Counted from the first letter of the stretch, positions 43,910 to 51,773 are shown. The stretch is DNA of 64,000 bases from JAXGYV01 sp040772045 (GCA_040772045.1 JAXGYV010000005.1:62001-126000); one strand, 5' to 3'. Notes: generated by a model not told the origin, from the sequence alone. Made by a program: numbers and translations.

Positions 43910-45019
43910 TTACCCACGCTCCCGCGCCTTCGGCTGGGCCGCCGCGCCGATCTCGAAGGCATCGTCGGCGCGCGACACGGCGGCCTCCTCGAAGGTGGCG
44001 ACCTCCGTGAGCACCCTCGCGGCCGCCTCCACCACGTTCATGGCCAGCGCCGCGCCGGTGCCCTCGCCGAGCCGGAACCCCAGGTCGAGCAGCGGCTCCT
44101 TCCCCAACGCCGCTAAGGCGGCGCTGTGCCCGGGCTCGACGCTTCGATGGGCGGCGATCAGACAGTCCGCCGTCGCCGGACACAGGCCCCGGGCGACCAG
44201 GGCGGCCGCGGTGGTAATCACGCCGTCGATCACCACCGGCCTCCGCCGCGCCGCGGCGCCCAGCATCAACCCGGCAAGGCCGCCGATCTCGAACCCGCCC
44301 ACTTTCGCCAGCACATCGAGCGCGTCGGCGGGATCTGGCCGGTTGAGAGCCAGGCTGCGCTGGATGACGGCGATCTTGCGCCGCAGGCCAGCGTCGTCCA
44401 CACCCGTGCCGCGGCCGGTGACCTCGGCGACGCTCCTGCCCGTGAGGCAGGCGATGATGGCGCTGCTCGGCGTGGTGTTGGCGATGCCCATCTCGCCGGT
44501 GCCGAACACATCGGTCGTGGCGGCCAGCTCGTCGGCAAGACCTATGCCGGCCTCCACGGCCCGTACCGCGTCGCCGCGGCTCATCGCCGGGCCCTGGGCC
44601 ATGTTGCGGCTGCCCGCGGCGACGCGCCGCGAGACGACCGTCTCCCACTCCGCGCCGTTCAGCTCGGCGGCCACCCCCATATCGACGATGACCACCCGCG
44701 CCCCAGCCTGGCGCGCGAGCGCATTGATGCCGGCGCCACCGTGGACGAAGTTGGCGACCATCTGCACGGTCACCTCCTGGGGGTACGCGCTCACACCCTC
44801 CGCCGCCACCCCGTGATCGGCCGCCATAGTCACCACCGTCTTCCGCGCCACCGGCGGCCGCAGGCTGCCGGTGATGCCCGCCAGCTCCTCGCCGAGGTCT
44901 AGCAGCCTGCCCAAGGCCCACGAGGGCATGGTGAGCTGTTCCAGTCGCGCATGAGCGGCGGCACGCGTCGCAGGATCCTGGCCCGCGATAGCGGCAATGG
45001 TGTTCTCAATCAAGCTCAC
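43910..45019 (-). CDS. cobT: Nicotinate-nucleotide-dimethylbenzimidazole phosphoribosyltransferase CobT
   Basis: This 369-residue enzyme makes alpha-ribazole phosphate, activating the lower-ligand base. It has TMAADHGVAAEGVSAYPQEVT, NFVHGGAGINALARQ, FGTGEMGIANTTPSSAI and the catalytic glutamate in RLGEGTGAALAM. The GTG start has AGGGGG upstream and the stop is one base from cobS. The base it activates need not be dimethylbenzimidazole in an anaerobe. Confidence 0.94.
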   Translation of the reverse strand: MSLIENTIAAIAGQDPATRAAAHARLEQLTMPSWALGRLLDLGEELAGITGSLRPPVARKTVVTMAADHGVAAEGVSAYPQEVTVQMVANFVHGGAGINALARQAGARVVIVDMGVAAELNGAEWETVVSRRVAAGSRNMAQGPAMSRGDAVRAVEAGIGLADELAATTDVFGTGEMGIANTTPSSAIIACLTGRSVAEVTGRGTGVDDAGLRRKIAVIQRSLALNRPDPADALDVLAKVGGFEIGGLAGLMLGAAARRRPVVIDGVITTAAALVARGLCPATADCLIAAHRSVEPGHSAALAALGKEPLLDLGFRLGEGTGAALAMNVVEAAARVLTEVATFEEAAVSRADDAFEIGAAAQPKARERG

Positions 45020-45031
45020 TGGGCATCCCCC

Positions 45032-45718
45032 TTAGCACGATGGATGGTCGGCCGACGGCGGCCGCGACGCCACACGAAGCGCGAGCACACCCAACGGATG
45101 CTGGGATCCTTTGATCACCAGGGGAATGCCACACACGACGAGGACGACCACGTCCGCGGCCGCGCCCATCGCCTGATTGCAGCGCCCCAGGAGATCGCGG
45201 TACTGACGCGCCACCGCGTTGTCGGGCACTACGCCCAGACCCACCTCGTTCGTCACGTACACCACCGTCCCGCCGATCCGCCCACCCGCGGCGATCAGGG
45301 AGCGGCAGGCGGCGCCGATGTCGTCCTCGGTCACCGACTCCGCGACCGACTGGCACGGGAGCTCGGAAGTCGTCGCGGGCAGACCGGCCTGCCCACTGCC
45401 GGCAACCTCACCCGCGGCCCGCAGCGCGGTCCGCCACATGAGATTGCTGACCCAGAGGGAGAGACAGTCCACCACGTATGTGCCACCCGTCGAGCGACGC
45501 AGGACGCCCGCCACGTCGAGCGGCTCCTCGACGGTCGTCCAGCCGCCCGCGGCGCGCGCCGTCTGGTGGCGTCGCACGCGCGCCGCCATCTCCGCATCGT
45601 CCTCCCCCGGGTAGGTGGCGACGAACACGCGCGGCCTAGGGAGCGCCTCCGCCATCGCCTGGGCGAGCGCGCTCTTGCCGCTGCGGCTGCCGCCGGTGAT
45701 GAGCACCACGTCAGCCAT
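45032..45718 (-). CDS. cobU: Adenosylcobinamide kinase / guanylyltransferase CobU
   Basis: This 228-residue bifunctional enzyme phosphorylates adenosylcobinamide and attaches GMP. It has the P-loop GGSRSGKSALAQ, VFVATYPGEDDAEMAARVRRHQ, VDCLSLWVSNL and TNEVGLGVVPDNAVARQYRDLLG. ATG 45718 overlaps the cobC stop by eight bases; the open frame extends 37 codons upstream only as a shadow. The gap to cobT is 12 bases. Confidence 0.93.
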   Translation of the reverse strand: MADVVLITGGSRSGKSALAQAMAEALPRPRVFVATYPGEDDAEMAARVRRHQTARAAGGWTTVEEPLDVAGVLRRSTGGTYVVDCLSLWVSNLMWRTALRAAGEVAGSGQAGLPATTSELPCQSVAESVTEDDIGAACRSLIAAGGRIGGTVVYVTNEVGLGVVPDNAVARQYRDLLGRCNQAMGAAADVVVLVVCGIPLVIKGSQHPLGVLALRVASRPPSADHPSC

Positions 45719-46343
45719 CGCCCCGGCCGCCTCTCTCGTCGCCAAGCGGCCCGGAAGCGCACAGGCCGCAGAGCACTCCTCTCTCGCCGTCCAGACGCAC
45801 GGTGGCCACGGCGGCGTTACAGATTTCAAAGGCGAGATGAGACCTCGGCGCCAGACCCAGCAGATGGCAGAGGAGGAACTGGATCACCCCACCATGCGTG
45901 AAAGCGACCACGGTCCGCGCCGGATCGGCGGCCAGGCGTCGCGCCAGCTCCGCGATGCGGTCGATGAACCCTCGCAGATCCTCGCCGCCGGGGAAGGCGA
46001 AGTCTGGTACCCAGGTCGCCCAGCGCTCCGCCAGCTCCGGATCCCGCCGCCACACTTCGGCAAACGTGAGACCCTCCCATGAACCGAAGTCGATCTCCCG
46101 CAGCGACTCTTCCACGACCGCTCGACGGCCATCGCCAGAGAGGGCGAGCTGCGCCGTCTCGCGAGCACGGCGCAGCGGACTGCTCTCGAACCGTGCCCCC
46201 TCCTCGCGAGCGACCAGCGCGCGCAACGCGCGCGCCTGCGCGCGCCCCGGCGCGGCCAGCGGCGGATCGCTCCTGCCCAGCAAGCGTCCTGCGCCGCCGC
46301 CCTCGCACGCGGCGTGGCGCACCAGGAGCAGTCGCTCAGCCAT
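45711..46343 (-). CDS. cobC: Histidine phosphatase, probable alpha-ribazole phosphatase CobC
   Basis: This phosphatase of about 210 residues begins MAERLLLVRHA, carrying the phospho-acceptor histidine in RHA (usually RHG). ESSPLRRARETAQLA and FTHGGVIQFLL complete the active site. First in the B12 operon, it most likely dephosphorylates alpha-ribazole phosphate or cobalamin phosphate. ATG 46343 was chosen by family fit; an in-frame TTG at 46382 follows AGAAGGGAAGG and is a real alternative. Confidence 0.85.
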   Translation of the reverse strand: MAERLLLVRHAACEGGGAGRLLGRSDPPLAAPGRAQARALRALVAREEGARFESSPLRRARETAQLALSGDGRRAVVEESLREIDFGSWEGLTFAEVWRRDPELAERWATWVPDFAFPGGEDLRGFIDRIAELARRLAADPARTVVAFTHGGVIQFLLCHLLGLAPRSHLAFEICNAAVATVRLDGERGVLCGLCASGPLGDERGGRGDG

Positions 46344-46447
46344 GGAGACGTCCGTGGCTCGTGTTCGCCTCGCCCACGTCAACCTTCCCTTCTCTCCGCC
46401 TCTCTCCAGTCATCCCAGCGCCGGCGGTATCTCGGCGTCTCACCAAC

Positions 46448-46482
46448 GAAAACATCCCCGGACCCTAGCGGGTCCGGGGATG
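46448..46482 (-). terminator. Intrinsic terminator of the cobalamin riboswitch
   Basis: CATCCCCGGACCC (46453-46465) and GGGTCCGGGGATG (46470-46482) form a perfect 13-bp stem with a 4-base loop. On the minus strand it is followed at once by TTTTC (46448-46452). Lying between the aptamer and cobC, it fits a ligand-controlled terminator. Confidence 0.85.
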
Positions 46483-46554
46483 CCGTTATTCCATCCTCCT
46501 CGATTGCCGGACGAGCTCCAGTGACCGCGAGAGCTCAACGTCTGCGCCGGCGCT

Positions 46555-46710
46555 GCATGGTGGGTCTTCTGGCTTCCGGATCTCCCTACTCGCCGCGCCT
46601 TCCCATTCTCACGAACAGTGGCTCGTGCGGCTTTGGTCCCCGGTTACAGCGGCGGGTCCGCGACGGACTTTCACCGTCTTCCCCGTGGCTCTCTCGAGCC
46701 GGTCCCATGC
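46555..46710 (-). promoter_or_regulatory. Cobalamin (AdoCbl-type) riboswitch aptamer
   Basis: Read on the minus strand, the leader has the conserved core of a cobalamin riboswitch in order: GGGGAAGACGGTGAAAGTCC, then CGGACCCGCCGCTGTAA, GAGCCACTGTTCGTGAGAA, TGGGAAGG, and the B12 box GAAGCCAGAAGACC. The closing stem P1 pairs GCATGG (46705-46710) with CCATGC (46555-46560). A terminator follows about 70 bases later and then cobC, so B12 should repress the whole cob-btu operon. Confidence 0.92.
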
Positions 46711-46718
46711 TGACGTTC

Positions 46719-46747
46719 TGTTTACCGGACGCACTCCGGCCTGTCAA
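46719..46747 (-). promoter_or_regulatory. Promoter of the riboswitch-controlled B12 operon
   Basis: A perfect -35 TTGACA (46742-46747, minus strand) is followed after 17 bases by TAAACA (46719-46724), a weak -10. The predicted start near 46712 matches the 5' end of riboswitch stem P1. Confidence 0.65.
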
Positions 46748-46829
46748 GCATGCTGCCGAAAGTGATATCATTCTAATATCGATCTCACCCTGGAGAACCG
46801 CAGGGTACACAGACGTCTGGGAGGACGCC

Positions 46830-47828
46830 ATGAGCGTAGAACGCGAAACGAACGTGCCGAGCGGCTGGCTAATGCTCCTCGTGCTGCTCGCCCTCACCGC
46901 CGGCGGCGTAGCCCTCTTCCTCATCGGGGTGCTGCCGGGGACCGAGGCACAGGGAGGGCAGACGAACGTGTGGGCATTGGCGTTCGGCCTGGCCCTGCTA
47001 CTCGCCGCGAGCCTGATCATACCCGGGTTCTTCACCCTGCAGCCAAACGAGGCGCGGGTGTTGATCCTCTTTGGCTCCTACAAAGGGACCACGCGTCAGA
47101 CCGGCTTTCGCTGGGGTAACCCCTTCTACTCCAACGGACCGGGGCAGGGCACAGTACAGCTGAGAGGCGCGGGGTTTCCCACAGCCGAGGCCAAAAAGCC
47201 CGGGAAGCCGTCACGCGGCCTGCGCCGCTACAAGGTCAGCCTGCGCGCCCGCACGCTCAACGGCGACCGGCTCAAAGTCAATGACCGGCGCGGCAATCCG
47301 GTAGAGATCGCCGCCGTGGTGGTCTGGCGAGTCGCCGACACGGCGCAAGCCGTCTTCGATGTGGACGACTACGAGCAGTACGTGGCCACGCAAAGTGAGT
47401 CCGCCCTCCGCCACGTGGCCAGCGCGTACGCCTACGATCACGGGACTGGAGACGAGACGAGTGCGGAGATCACCCTGCGCAGCAACGTGGTAGAGGTATC
47501 GCAGGCGCTGCAGAACGAACTCGAGCAGCGCCTGGCGAAGGCTGGCGTGACCGTCGACGAGGCGCGGCTGACCCATCTGGCCTACGCTCCGGAGATCGCG
47601 CAAGCGATGCTCCGCCGCCAGCAGGCCGAGGCGATTATCGCCGCGCGCCAGAAGATCGTCGCTGGCGCCGTCGGCATGGTCGACATGGCTTTGCGCGAGC
47701 TCTCGGCGAAGCAGGTGGTCAGCCTGGACGACGAACGCAAGGCCACCATGGTCAGCAACCTCATGGTCGTGCTGTGTGGCGAGAGCGAGGTGCACCCGGT
47801 TGTGAACGCCGGCACGTTGTACCAGTGA
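46830..47828 (+). CDS. SPFH/Band 7 membrane protein
   Basis: This 332-residue protein has two N-terminal membrane segments (about 13-37 and 50-70), then an SPFH domain: TLQPNEARVLILFGSYKGTTRQTGFRWGNPF, RTLNGDRLKVNDRRGNPVEI, VVVWRVADTAQAVFDVDDYEQYVATQSESALRHV. A C-terminal coiled coil follows (LAYAPEIAQAMLRRQQAEAIIAARQKIV). ATG 46830 has GGGAGG upstream; the open frame extends 170 codons 5' across the riboswitch and is not coding there. Such proteins organise membrane microdomains. The next gene is a small RHH-like protein, a pairing I have seen described for this SPFH subgroup. Confidence 0.88.
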   Translation: MSVERETNVPSGWLMLLVLLALTAGGVALFLIGVLPGTEAQGGQTNVWALAFGLALLLAASLIIPGFFTLQPNEARVLILFGSYKGTTRQTGFRWGNPFYSNGPGQGTVQLRGAGFPTAEAKKPGKPSRGLRRYKVSLRARTLNGDRLKVNDRRGNPVEIAAVVVWRVADTAQAVFDVDDYEQYVATQSESALRHVASAYAYDHGTGDETSAEITLRSNVVEVSQALQNELEQRLAKAGVTVDEARLTHLAYAPEIAQAMLRRQQAEAIIAARQKIVAGAVGMVDMALRELSAKQVVSLDDERKATMVSNLMVVLCGESEVHPVVNAGTLYQ

Positions 47829-47883
47829 CACTCACGATCCGACAGGGCATAGTCCACAGGTCGTCAGGGGTTGGACGCGAGCG

Positions 47884-48117
47884 ATGAGCGAGCGCAAGAA
47901 GTTCCTGCTGCGCATAGATCCGCAGCTCTGGGCCGAGCTCGAACGCTGGGCGAGCGCCGAACTGCGCAGCGCCAATGGCCAGATCGAATATCTGCTCCGC
48001 GAGGCGGTCGCCCAGCGCCGAGCCGGAGGCGGCGCGCCCGCCCGGCCGGCGACTCCTCGAGCGAACGCGCCCCCACGCCAGGATACAGCCAGCCCACAGG
48101 ACGAGCTGGATCGTTAG
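47884..48117 (+). CDS. Small Arc-like ribbon-helix-helix protein
   Basis: This 77-residue protein begins MSERKKFLLRIDPQLWAELERWASAELRSANGQIEYLLREAV, which fits an RHH fold (beta strand KKFLLRI, two helices), followed by a proline/alanine-rich tail. It lies 56 bases after the SPFH gene and is probably co-transcribed. It may be a small regulator or an adaptor of the SPFH protein; no toxin gene is adjacent. Confidence 0.75.
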   Translation: MSERKKFLLRIDPQLWAELERWASAELRSANGQIEYLLREAVAQRRAGGGAPARPATPRANAPPRQDTASPQDELDR

Positions 48118-48130
48118 GGGCCCCGTTGCC

Positions 48131-48154
48131 GTCGCGCCCGCCGGCGGGCGCGAC
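48131..48154. repeat. Perfect 24-base GC palindrome
   Basis: GTCGCGCCCGCC (48131-48142) and GGCGGGCGCGAC (48143-48154) are exact reverse complements with no spacer. It lies 14 bases after the stop of the RHH-like gene and before the next plus-strand gene. It may act as a terminator stem or a protein-binding site; no U-tract follows. Confidence 0.55.
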
Positions 48155-48229
48155 GCGCGAACGGCTCACGACACTAGTCACCGCGTCGGTCGAGGAGTAG
48201 GGTGTCCCGAACGGACAGGGGGTCGTGCG

Positions 48230-48913
48230 ATGAACGAGATAGCGCCCGGCATCTCCCACTGGACAGCGCCGCATCCCGAATGGCGCACGCGCGATCCGTG
48301 GGGCCACCGCGTCGCTAGCTATGCCCTCGTCGATCGACGCGGACTCTCGCTCGTAGACCCTCTGCTGCCCCCCGAGGACACGGCAGAGCGAGCGCGTGTC
48401 CAAGCACGTCTCGATGAGCTTGTCGAAGCGGCACCCCGCCTCGACATCCTCATCACCATCCCCTACCACACGCGCAGCGCCGAACCTCTCTTCCACCGCT
48501 ACCGCACACGTCTGCCCGTTCGCATCTGGGGGGCGCCCGGCGTCCGCACGCGCTTCCAGTCGTCCGTCACCCCGCTCACCCCGCTCCAGCCGGGCGACAC
48601 CGCAGGGACCTCCGCCGTGGCTCTAGCCATCGGCAAGCCCCGCCGCTCGGAGATGCCGCTGTACTTCGCCGCGCACCGGGCGCTCGCGCTCGGCGACGTT
48701 ATGGTGAATTACGCGGGTGCCGTTCGGATCTGGCAGCCGCCCCCGTTCACCGAGCGCTGGTATCGCGAGGCGTTTCTGCCCTCTCTGCACCCGCTCCTCA
48801 CCCTCGACGTCGAGCGTATTCTGGTAACACACGGAGAGCCGGTGCTCAGCAGCGGAGCGGCGGCGCTTGCCGCAGCCGTACAGATGCCTCCATGGAGCGG
48901 GCCTCACGGTTAA
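48230..48913 (+). CDS. Metallo-beta-lactamase-fold-like protein with degenerate metal site
   Basis: This 227-residue protein starts at ATG 48230 behind AGGGGG. The pattern VASYALVDRRGLSLVDPLL followed by LDILITIPYHTRSAEPLF recalls the first strands of the metallo-beta-lactamase fold. In place of HxHxDH it has PYHTRS, and only later histidines such as THGEP remain. The family assignment is therefore weak. If correct, it is probably not a normal metallohydrolase. Its function is unknown. Confidence 0.6.
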   Translation: MNEIAPGISHWTAPHPEWRTRDPWGHRVASYALVDRRGLSLVDPLLPPEDTAERARVQARLDELVEAAPRLDILITIPYHTRSAEPLFHRYRTRLPVRIWGAPGVRTRFQSSVTPLTPLQPGDTAGTSAVALAIGKPRRSEMPLYFAAHRALALGDVMVNYAGAVRIWQPPPFTERWYREAFLPSLHPLLTLDVERILVTHGEPVLSSGAAALAAAVQMPPWSGPHG

Positions 48914-48998
48914 CCCCCGCCGATGAGTACGGCCTTCTGCTCAGCGCGAGCCCATTACCGCGGGAAGCGGCGGCACAGAACACGACGGTCGTGCCGGC

Positions 48999-49637
48999 CT
49001 AGGGCGCGGCGGTCCCTCCACGGAGCACGCCCTTGCCATCGAGCCACATGGTCAGTTCGCCCTCGGTAGGCCAGCCGACGATGTAGCCGGAGATCCCTCG
49101 CTCCAAGTTGCCAAGGCGGAGCTTGAACTGCTCGAGCAGCGGCTGGAGAGCGTGGTCGGCGGCGCTCACCGCCCACTCCTCTCCTCCCCCCTCGGGAGCG
49201 TTCAGCGACCACGGATCGACCCCATACTGGATGCCAGCCAAGCGAGCCCTCCCGGTATCCAGATCGACGAGGAAGGCAATCATGAGCCCCGGGGCACGCG
49301 CCTCTACCAGGTATCCGACGATCTCCGCGCCCTCAGCCGTGAAACCCATGAAGCGCTCCTTCTGCTCCGAGTCGCTCGGATGACTCAAGATCGTGGCCGC
49401 GTGGGCAAGCGCCTGCGCCTCTCCCTTGGAGAGCTCGTGCTTCGCCGGAGGGCTGGGGGCAGACGACGGCGCGGTGAGCGTGACGTTGGGAACGGGGCTG
49501 GTGCCAGGTTTCTGGGAACCGTCACAGGCAGTTGCCAGGCCGCCCAGCAGCAGGAGCGCGAGGCACGCCGCTACTCGCCGGAGCGTGCTTGAACCCGCAG
49601 TCTTGCTGCATCGGAACCGTCGCCCCTTGCTGCCCAC
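48999..49637 (-). CDS. Predicted lipoprotein of unknown function
   Basis: This 212-residue protein has a lipoprotein signal (RRVAACLALLLLGGLATAC), a proline/serine/threonine-rich linker and a soluble domain ending TEGELTMWLDGKGVLRGG. The start at GTG 49637 is supported by AAGGGGG about ten bases upstream; the open frame runs 23 codons further. It lies 99 bases after a transcription regulator gene in the same direction and could be co-transcribed. No family is recognised. Confidence 0.75.
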   Translation of the reverse strand: MGSKGRRFRCSKTAGSSTLRRVAACLALLLLGGLATACDGSQKPGTSPVPNVTLTAPSSAPSPPAKHELSKGEAQALAHAATILSHPSDSEQKERFMGFTAEGAEIVGYLVEARAPGLMIAFLVDLDTGRARLAGIQYGVDPWSLNAPEGGGEEWAVSAADHALQPLLEQFKLRLGNLERGISGYIVGWPTEGELTMWLDGKGVLRGGTAAP

Positions 49638-49736
49638 GCTCAGAGGCCCCCTTGTCGAAGTGCTGTGCGAGAAGTCTACTCGCAGCGCTACCTCAGTGGT
49701 ACCCAAAGGCCACCACCGCGCCGCGTGACCGCGAGC

Positions 49737-50465
49737 CTACCACACCACCTCGAAGCGGCATTCGCGGTCGCCGGCGGCCAGACAGGTAAGCGCGCGGAGC
49801 CGGGCCTCGTCTACGGCGAGGAGGCCGGCGATCAGACCCCGATCGAGGCTGCACACCACGTGCGGCGTGGCGAGCGCCGGCTCGGCGAATACGCAGACGC
49901 CGATCGACAGCGCCGTACGCTCACCGTCTTCTCCGCGCGCCGCGCACCCGCCCTCGTTCAACCAATCGGCCACCACGAGAGCAGAGGGGGCAACCGCCGC
50001 TTTCCCCGTCGCGCCGCTCCCGCGCGTGAGCTGACGGCCCACCATGCGGCCGTATGCCCATCCCGCCGCCGCGGCAGCCGCCGCCGCCTCGGCCTGGCTG
50101 CTGGCCAGATCCAACATCGCTTCTGCCAGCAAGCGGGCGAGGAGGCTGTACTGCCGCGGCGGGACGGTCACACTCTCCGGCTGGCGAGAGGCTCGGTACA
50201 CCTTCGCCGGCCGGCCGGTCGTCGCGGCACGACGAAGATCGGCGCAGAGCACGCCGGCGGCCACGAGCCGTTCGAGGTGGCTACGGGCAACCGTACGATG
50301 CACGCCGGCAAGATCCCCGGCGGCCGAGGCCGAGAGAGGCTCGGGAGCACGGACCACCAGCTCGTAGAGCAGCCGCCGCGTCGGATCGGAGAACGCATCC
50401 CCGAACCGGGTCAACCCGTCGTTATCGTGCTGCCATGAGGCAGACATGTGCCATGAGGCGGACAT
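49737..50465 (-). CDS. ArsR/SufR-like transcriptional regulator (COG2345 type)
   Basis: This regulator of about 242 residues has an N-terminal winged helix (FGDAFSDPTRRLLYELVV, then LAGVHRTVARSHLERLVAAGVL, then TGRPAKVYR). Its C-terminal effector region has cysteines spaced as GVCVF, VVCSLD, LTCLAAGDRECRFEV, resembling the Fe-S sensor region of SufR/COG2345 proteins. It may sense Fe-S status or redox. The start is uncertain: ATG codons at 50495, 50480, 50465 and 50447 are in frame, none has a strong ribosome site, and the last two lie in an 18-base tandem duplication encoding MSASW twice. Confidence 0.8.
   Translation of the reverse strand: MSASWHMSASWQHDNDGLTRFGDAFSDPTRRLLYELVVRAPEPLSASAAGDLAGVHRTVARSHLERLVAAGVLCADLRRAATTGRPAKVYRASRQPESVTVPPRQYSLLARLLAEAMLDLASSQAEAAAAAAAAGWAYGRMVGRQLTRGSGATGKAAVAPSALVVADWLNEGGCAARGEDGERTALSIGVCVFAEPALATPHVVCSLDRGLIAGLLAVDEARLRALTCLAAGDRECRFEVVW
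50431..50465 (-). repeat. 18-base tandem duplication at the regulator's start
   Basis: TGCCATGAGGCAGACAT (50431-50447) is repeated at 50449-50465 with one change. On the minus strand each copy supplies an ATG and encodes MSASW, so the duplication multiplies start codons in frame. Confidence 0.7.
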
Positions 50466-50638
50466 CCGTATCGCGTGCATCCTATCAGCCGCCACGACGT
50501 TTTGAGTGTGACAGCCCTCTCAACTGTCACGGAGGGCCGGGCGGCCCGTCTCGTCGACGGCGCGGTGCGAGGATCACGCACTACAGGCTCGCCCCGCCGC
50601 CGCCGTGATACCGCGACGAGGGAGGAGACGACAGCCTG

Positions 50639-50667
50639 TTGACGAGTGGCGCCATCGGTTGTAGCAT
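50639..50667 (+). promoter_or_regulatory. Promoter for the candidate small RNA
   Basis: TTGACG (50639-50644) is followed after exactly 17 bases by TAGCAT (50662-50667). No plus-strand gene lies downstream, but a structured element and a terminator do. The predicted transcript start, 50674, is the first base of a hairpin. Confidence 0.6.
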
Positions 50668-50673
50668 TTCAGT

Positions 50674-50793
50674 GCGTTCTCACCCTCACAATAGAACGCT
50701 CGTGAGGCCTTCTCCAGGCATCTGCCCCTACCCCAGGTGCCGTGGAGCACGGCCCGAAAGGCGGCGCTTCCCTCCAGGCGCCGCCTTTCCTTG
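50674..50793 (+). ncRNA. Candidate small RNA with C-rich hairpin loops (6C-like)
   Basis: About 120 bases lie between a plus-strand promoter and an intrinsic terminator, with no coding frame. Hairpin 1: GCGTTCT (50674-50680) with AGAACGC (50693-50699), loop CACCCTCACAAT. Hairpin 2: CTCCA plus GGCATCTG (50712-50724) with CAGGTGCC (50734-50741) and TGGAG (50743-50747), loop CCCCTACCC, possibly extended by GGCC/GGCC. Hairpin 3 is the terminator (50756-50789), loop TTCCCTCCAG. Actinobacterial 6C RNA (B11 in Mycobacterium tuberculosis) is known for hairpins with C-rich loops that can bind G-rich ribosome sites, and this layout is similar. A HAD-family gene lies next to it. Assignment to 6C is inference; the evidence for a structured transcript is stronger than for its name. 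Confidence 0.55.
50756..50789. terminator. Terminator shared by the small RNA and the HAD gene
   Basis: GAAAGGCGGCGC (50756-50767) pairs perfectly with GCGCCGCCTTTC (50778-50789) over a 10-base loop. The plus strand continues CTTGC after TTTC. It starts five bases past the HAD gene's stop on the minus strand, so it probably stops transcription both ways. Confidence 0.7.
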
Positions 50794-51675
50794 CTAGGGA
50801 CCCGCCGGCGGTTCGCCGGCGTCGCACGCTCGTTCCCACGGCAACGCCGAGAGCCGCAGCAGGAAAGACGCCAGCTCGGTCTGCGGCATGACGACGTCGG
50901 CCGCCTGCCACACACACCGCGCGCCCTCGGCCATAGCTACCGCGAACCCGGCCCATTCCAGCATGTCGACGTCGTTCATCCCATCCCCGCACGCCACTGA
51001 ATGTGCTCTCCCCACACCCCAGTGACGGCCGAGGAACTCGAGGGCACTGCGTTTGGTGGCCGTTGACGCAGTTATCTCGACGTAGCCGGGCTGCGAGAGA
51101 GAGATCGCCAGCTCATCTTTCCAGCGTTCCCGTAGTTCGGGCAAGAGCGAGACGGCGTCGGCGGCGGCCGTCATGAGGAGCAGCTTATCGGGCGCCGTGG
51201 ACTGAACGAGGTGCTCCAGATCGTCGTCGAGTATGTAATCCACGCCGGTCCGCTGGACGTACAGGCACGTCCAGGCATCGAGTCGCTCCACGTGAAGCTG
51301 GTCGTCGACGAATGCGTTCACGTGACGATCGCGCGCACGGGCGAAGCGTACTACCGCAGCCGCCACGCTCGCGGGCACCGGACGGTGCCGTAACTGGCGG
51401 CCGTCAGCCAGATCCGCGACGAGCGCGCCCTGATAGCAGACCACGGTCCCGTCCACGATGCCGAGGAGCGCCGCGACACGGCGAGCGCTCTGGAACATGC
51501 GGCCCGTGCAGATCACCACGCGCACGCCGCTCGCCGCGAGCGCGGCGAGCGCCACCGCCATTTCGGAGGAAGGCTCGCCATGCAGGGGCAGCAACGTGCC
51601 ATCCAAATCGGCGGCCACGAGCCGCGGCCGTACCGCGGGGAGGAAGCCGGTACCCAGGCGCAGAGGGAGTCTCAC
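50794..51675 (-). CDS. HAD-superfamily phosphatase, Cof type
   Basis: This 293-residue hydrolase has motif I DLDGTLL (nucleophile aspartate), motif II in VVICTGRMFQSARR, a Cof-type cap and motif IV GDGMNDVDMLEWAGFAVAM. It probably removes phosphate from small metabolites such as sugar phosphates or FMN. The GTG start has no obvious Shine-Dalgarno. It is a single gene ended by a strong hairpin. Confidence 0.85.
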   Translation of the reverse strand: MRLPLRLGTGFLPAVRPRLVAADLDGTLLPLHGEPSSEMAVALAALAASGVRVVICTGRMFQSARRVAALLGIVDGTVVCYQGALVADLADGRQLRHRPVPASVAAAVVRFARARDRHVNAFVDDQLHVERLDAWTCLYVQRTGVDYILDDDLEHLVQSTAPDKLLLMTAAADAVSLLPELRERWKDELAISLSQPGYVEITASTATKRSALEFLGRHWGVGRAHSVACGDGMNDVDMLEWAGFAVAMAEGARCVWQAADVVMPQTELASFLLRLSALPWERACDAGEPPAGP

Positions 51676-51773
51676 CGGCCGTGGAACGGCGGCCGCAGGT
51701 GTGACCAGGCCTCGGTCGGGGTACAGTGAGCTACGAAGCGGAGAAGACGGATCCTCAACAGAGGTCGCTTCTC

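Noticed and set aside
46492..46509. AGGAGG followed by ATG GAA TAA in the B12 leader
   Set aside because: A two-codon frame with the ribosome site touching the ATG; more likely part of the riboswitch expression platform.
46314..46829. Upstream part of the plus-strand frame containing the SPFH gene
   Set aside because: It crosses the riboswitch and terminator of the opposite strand; a good Shine-Dalgarno marks ATG 46830 as the start.
50431..50465. Short repeat considered as a CRISPR-like or mobile element end
   Set aside because: Only two copies, 17-18 bases, no spacers and in coding frame of the regulator.
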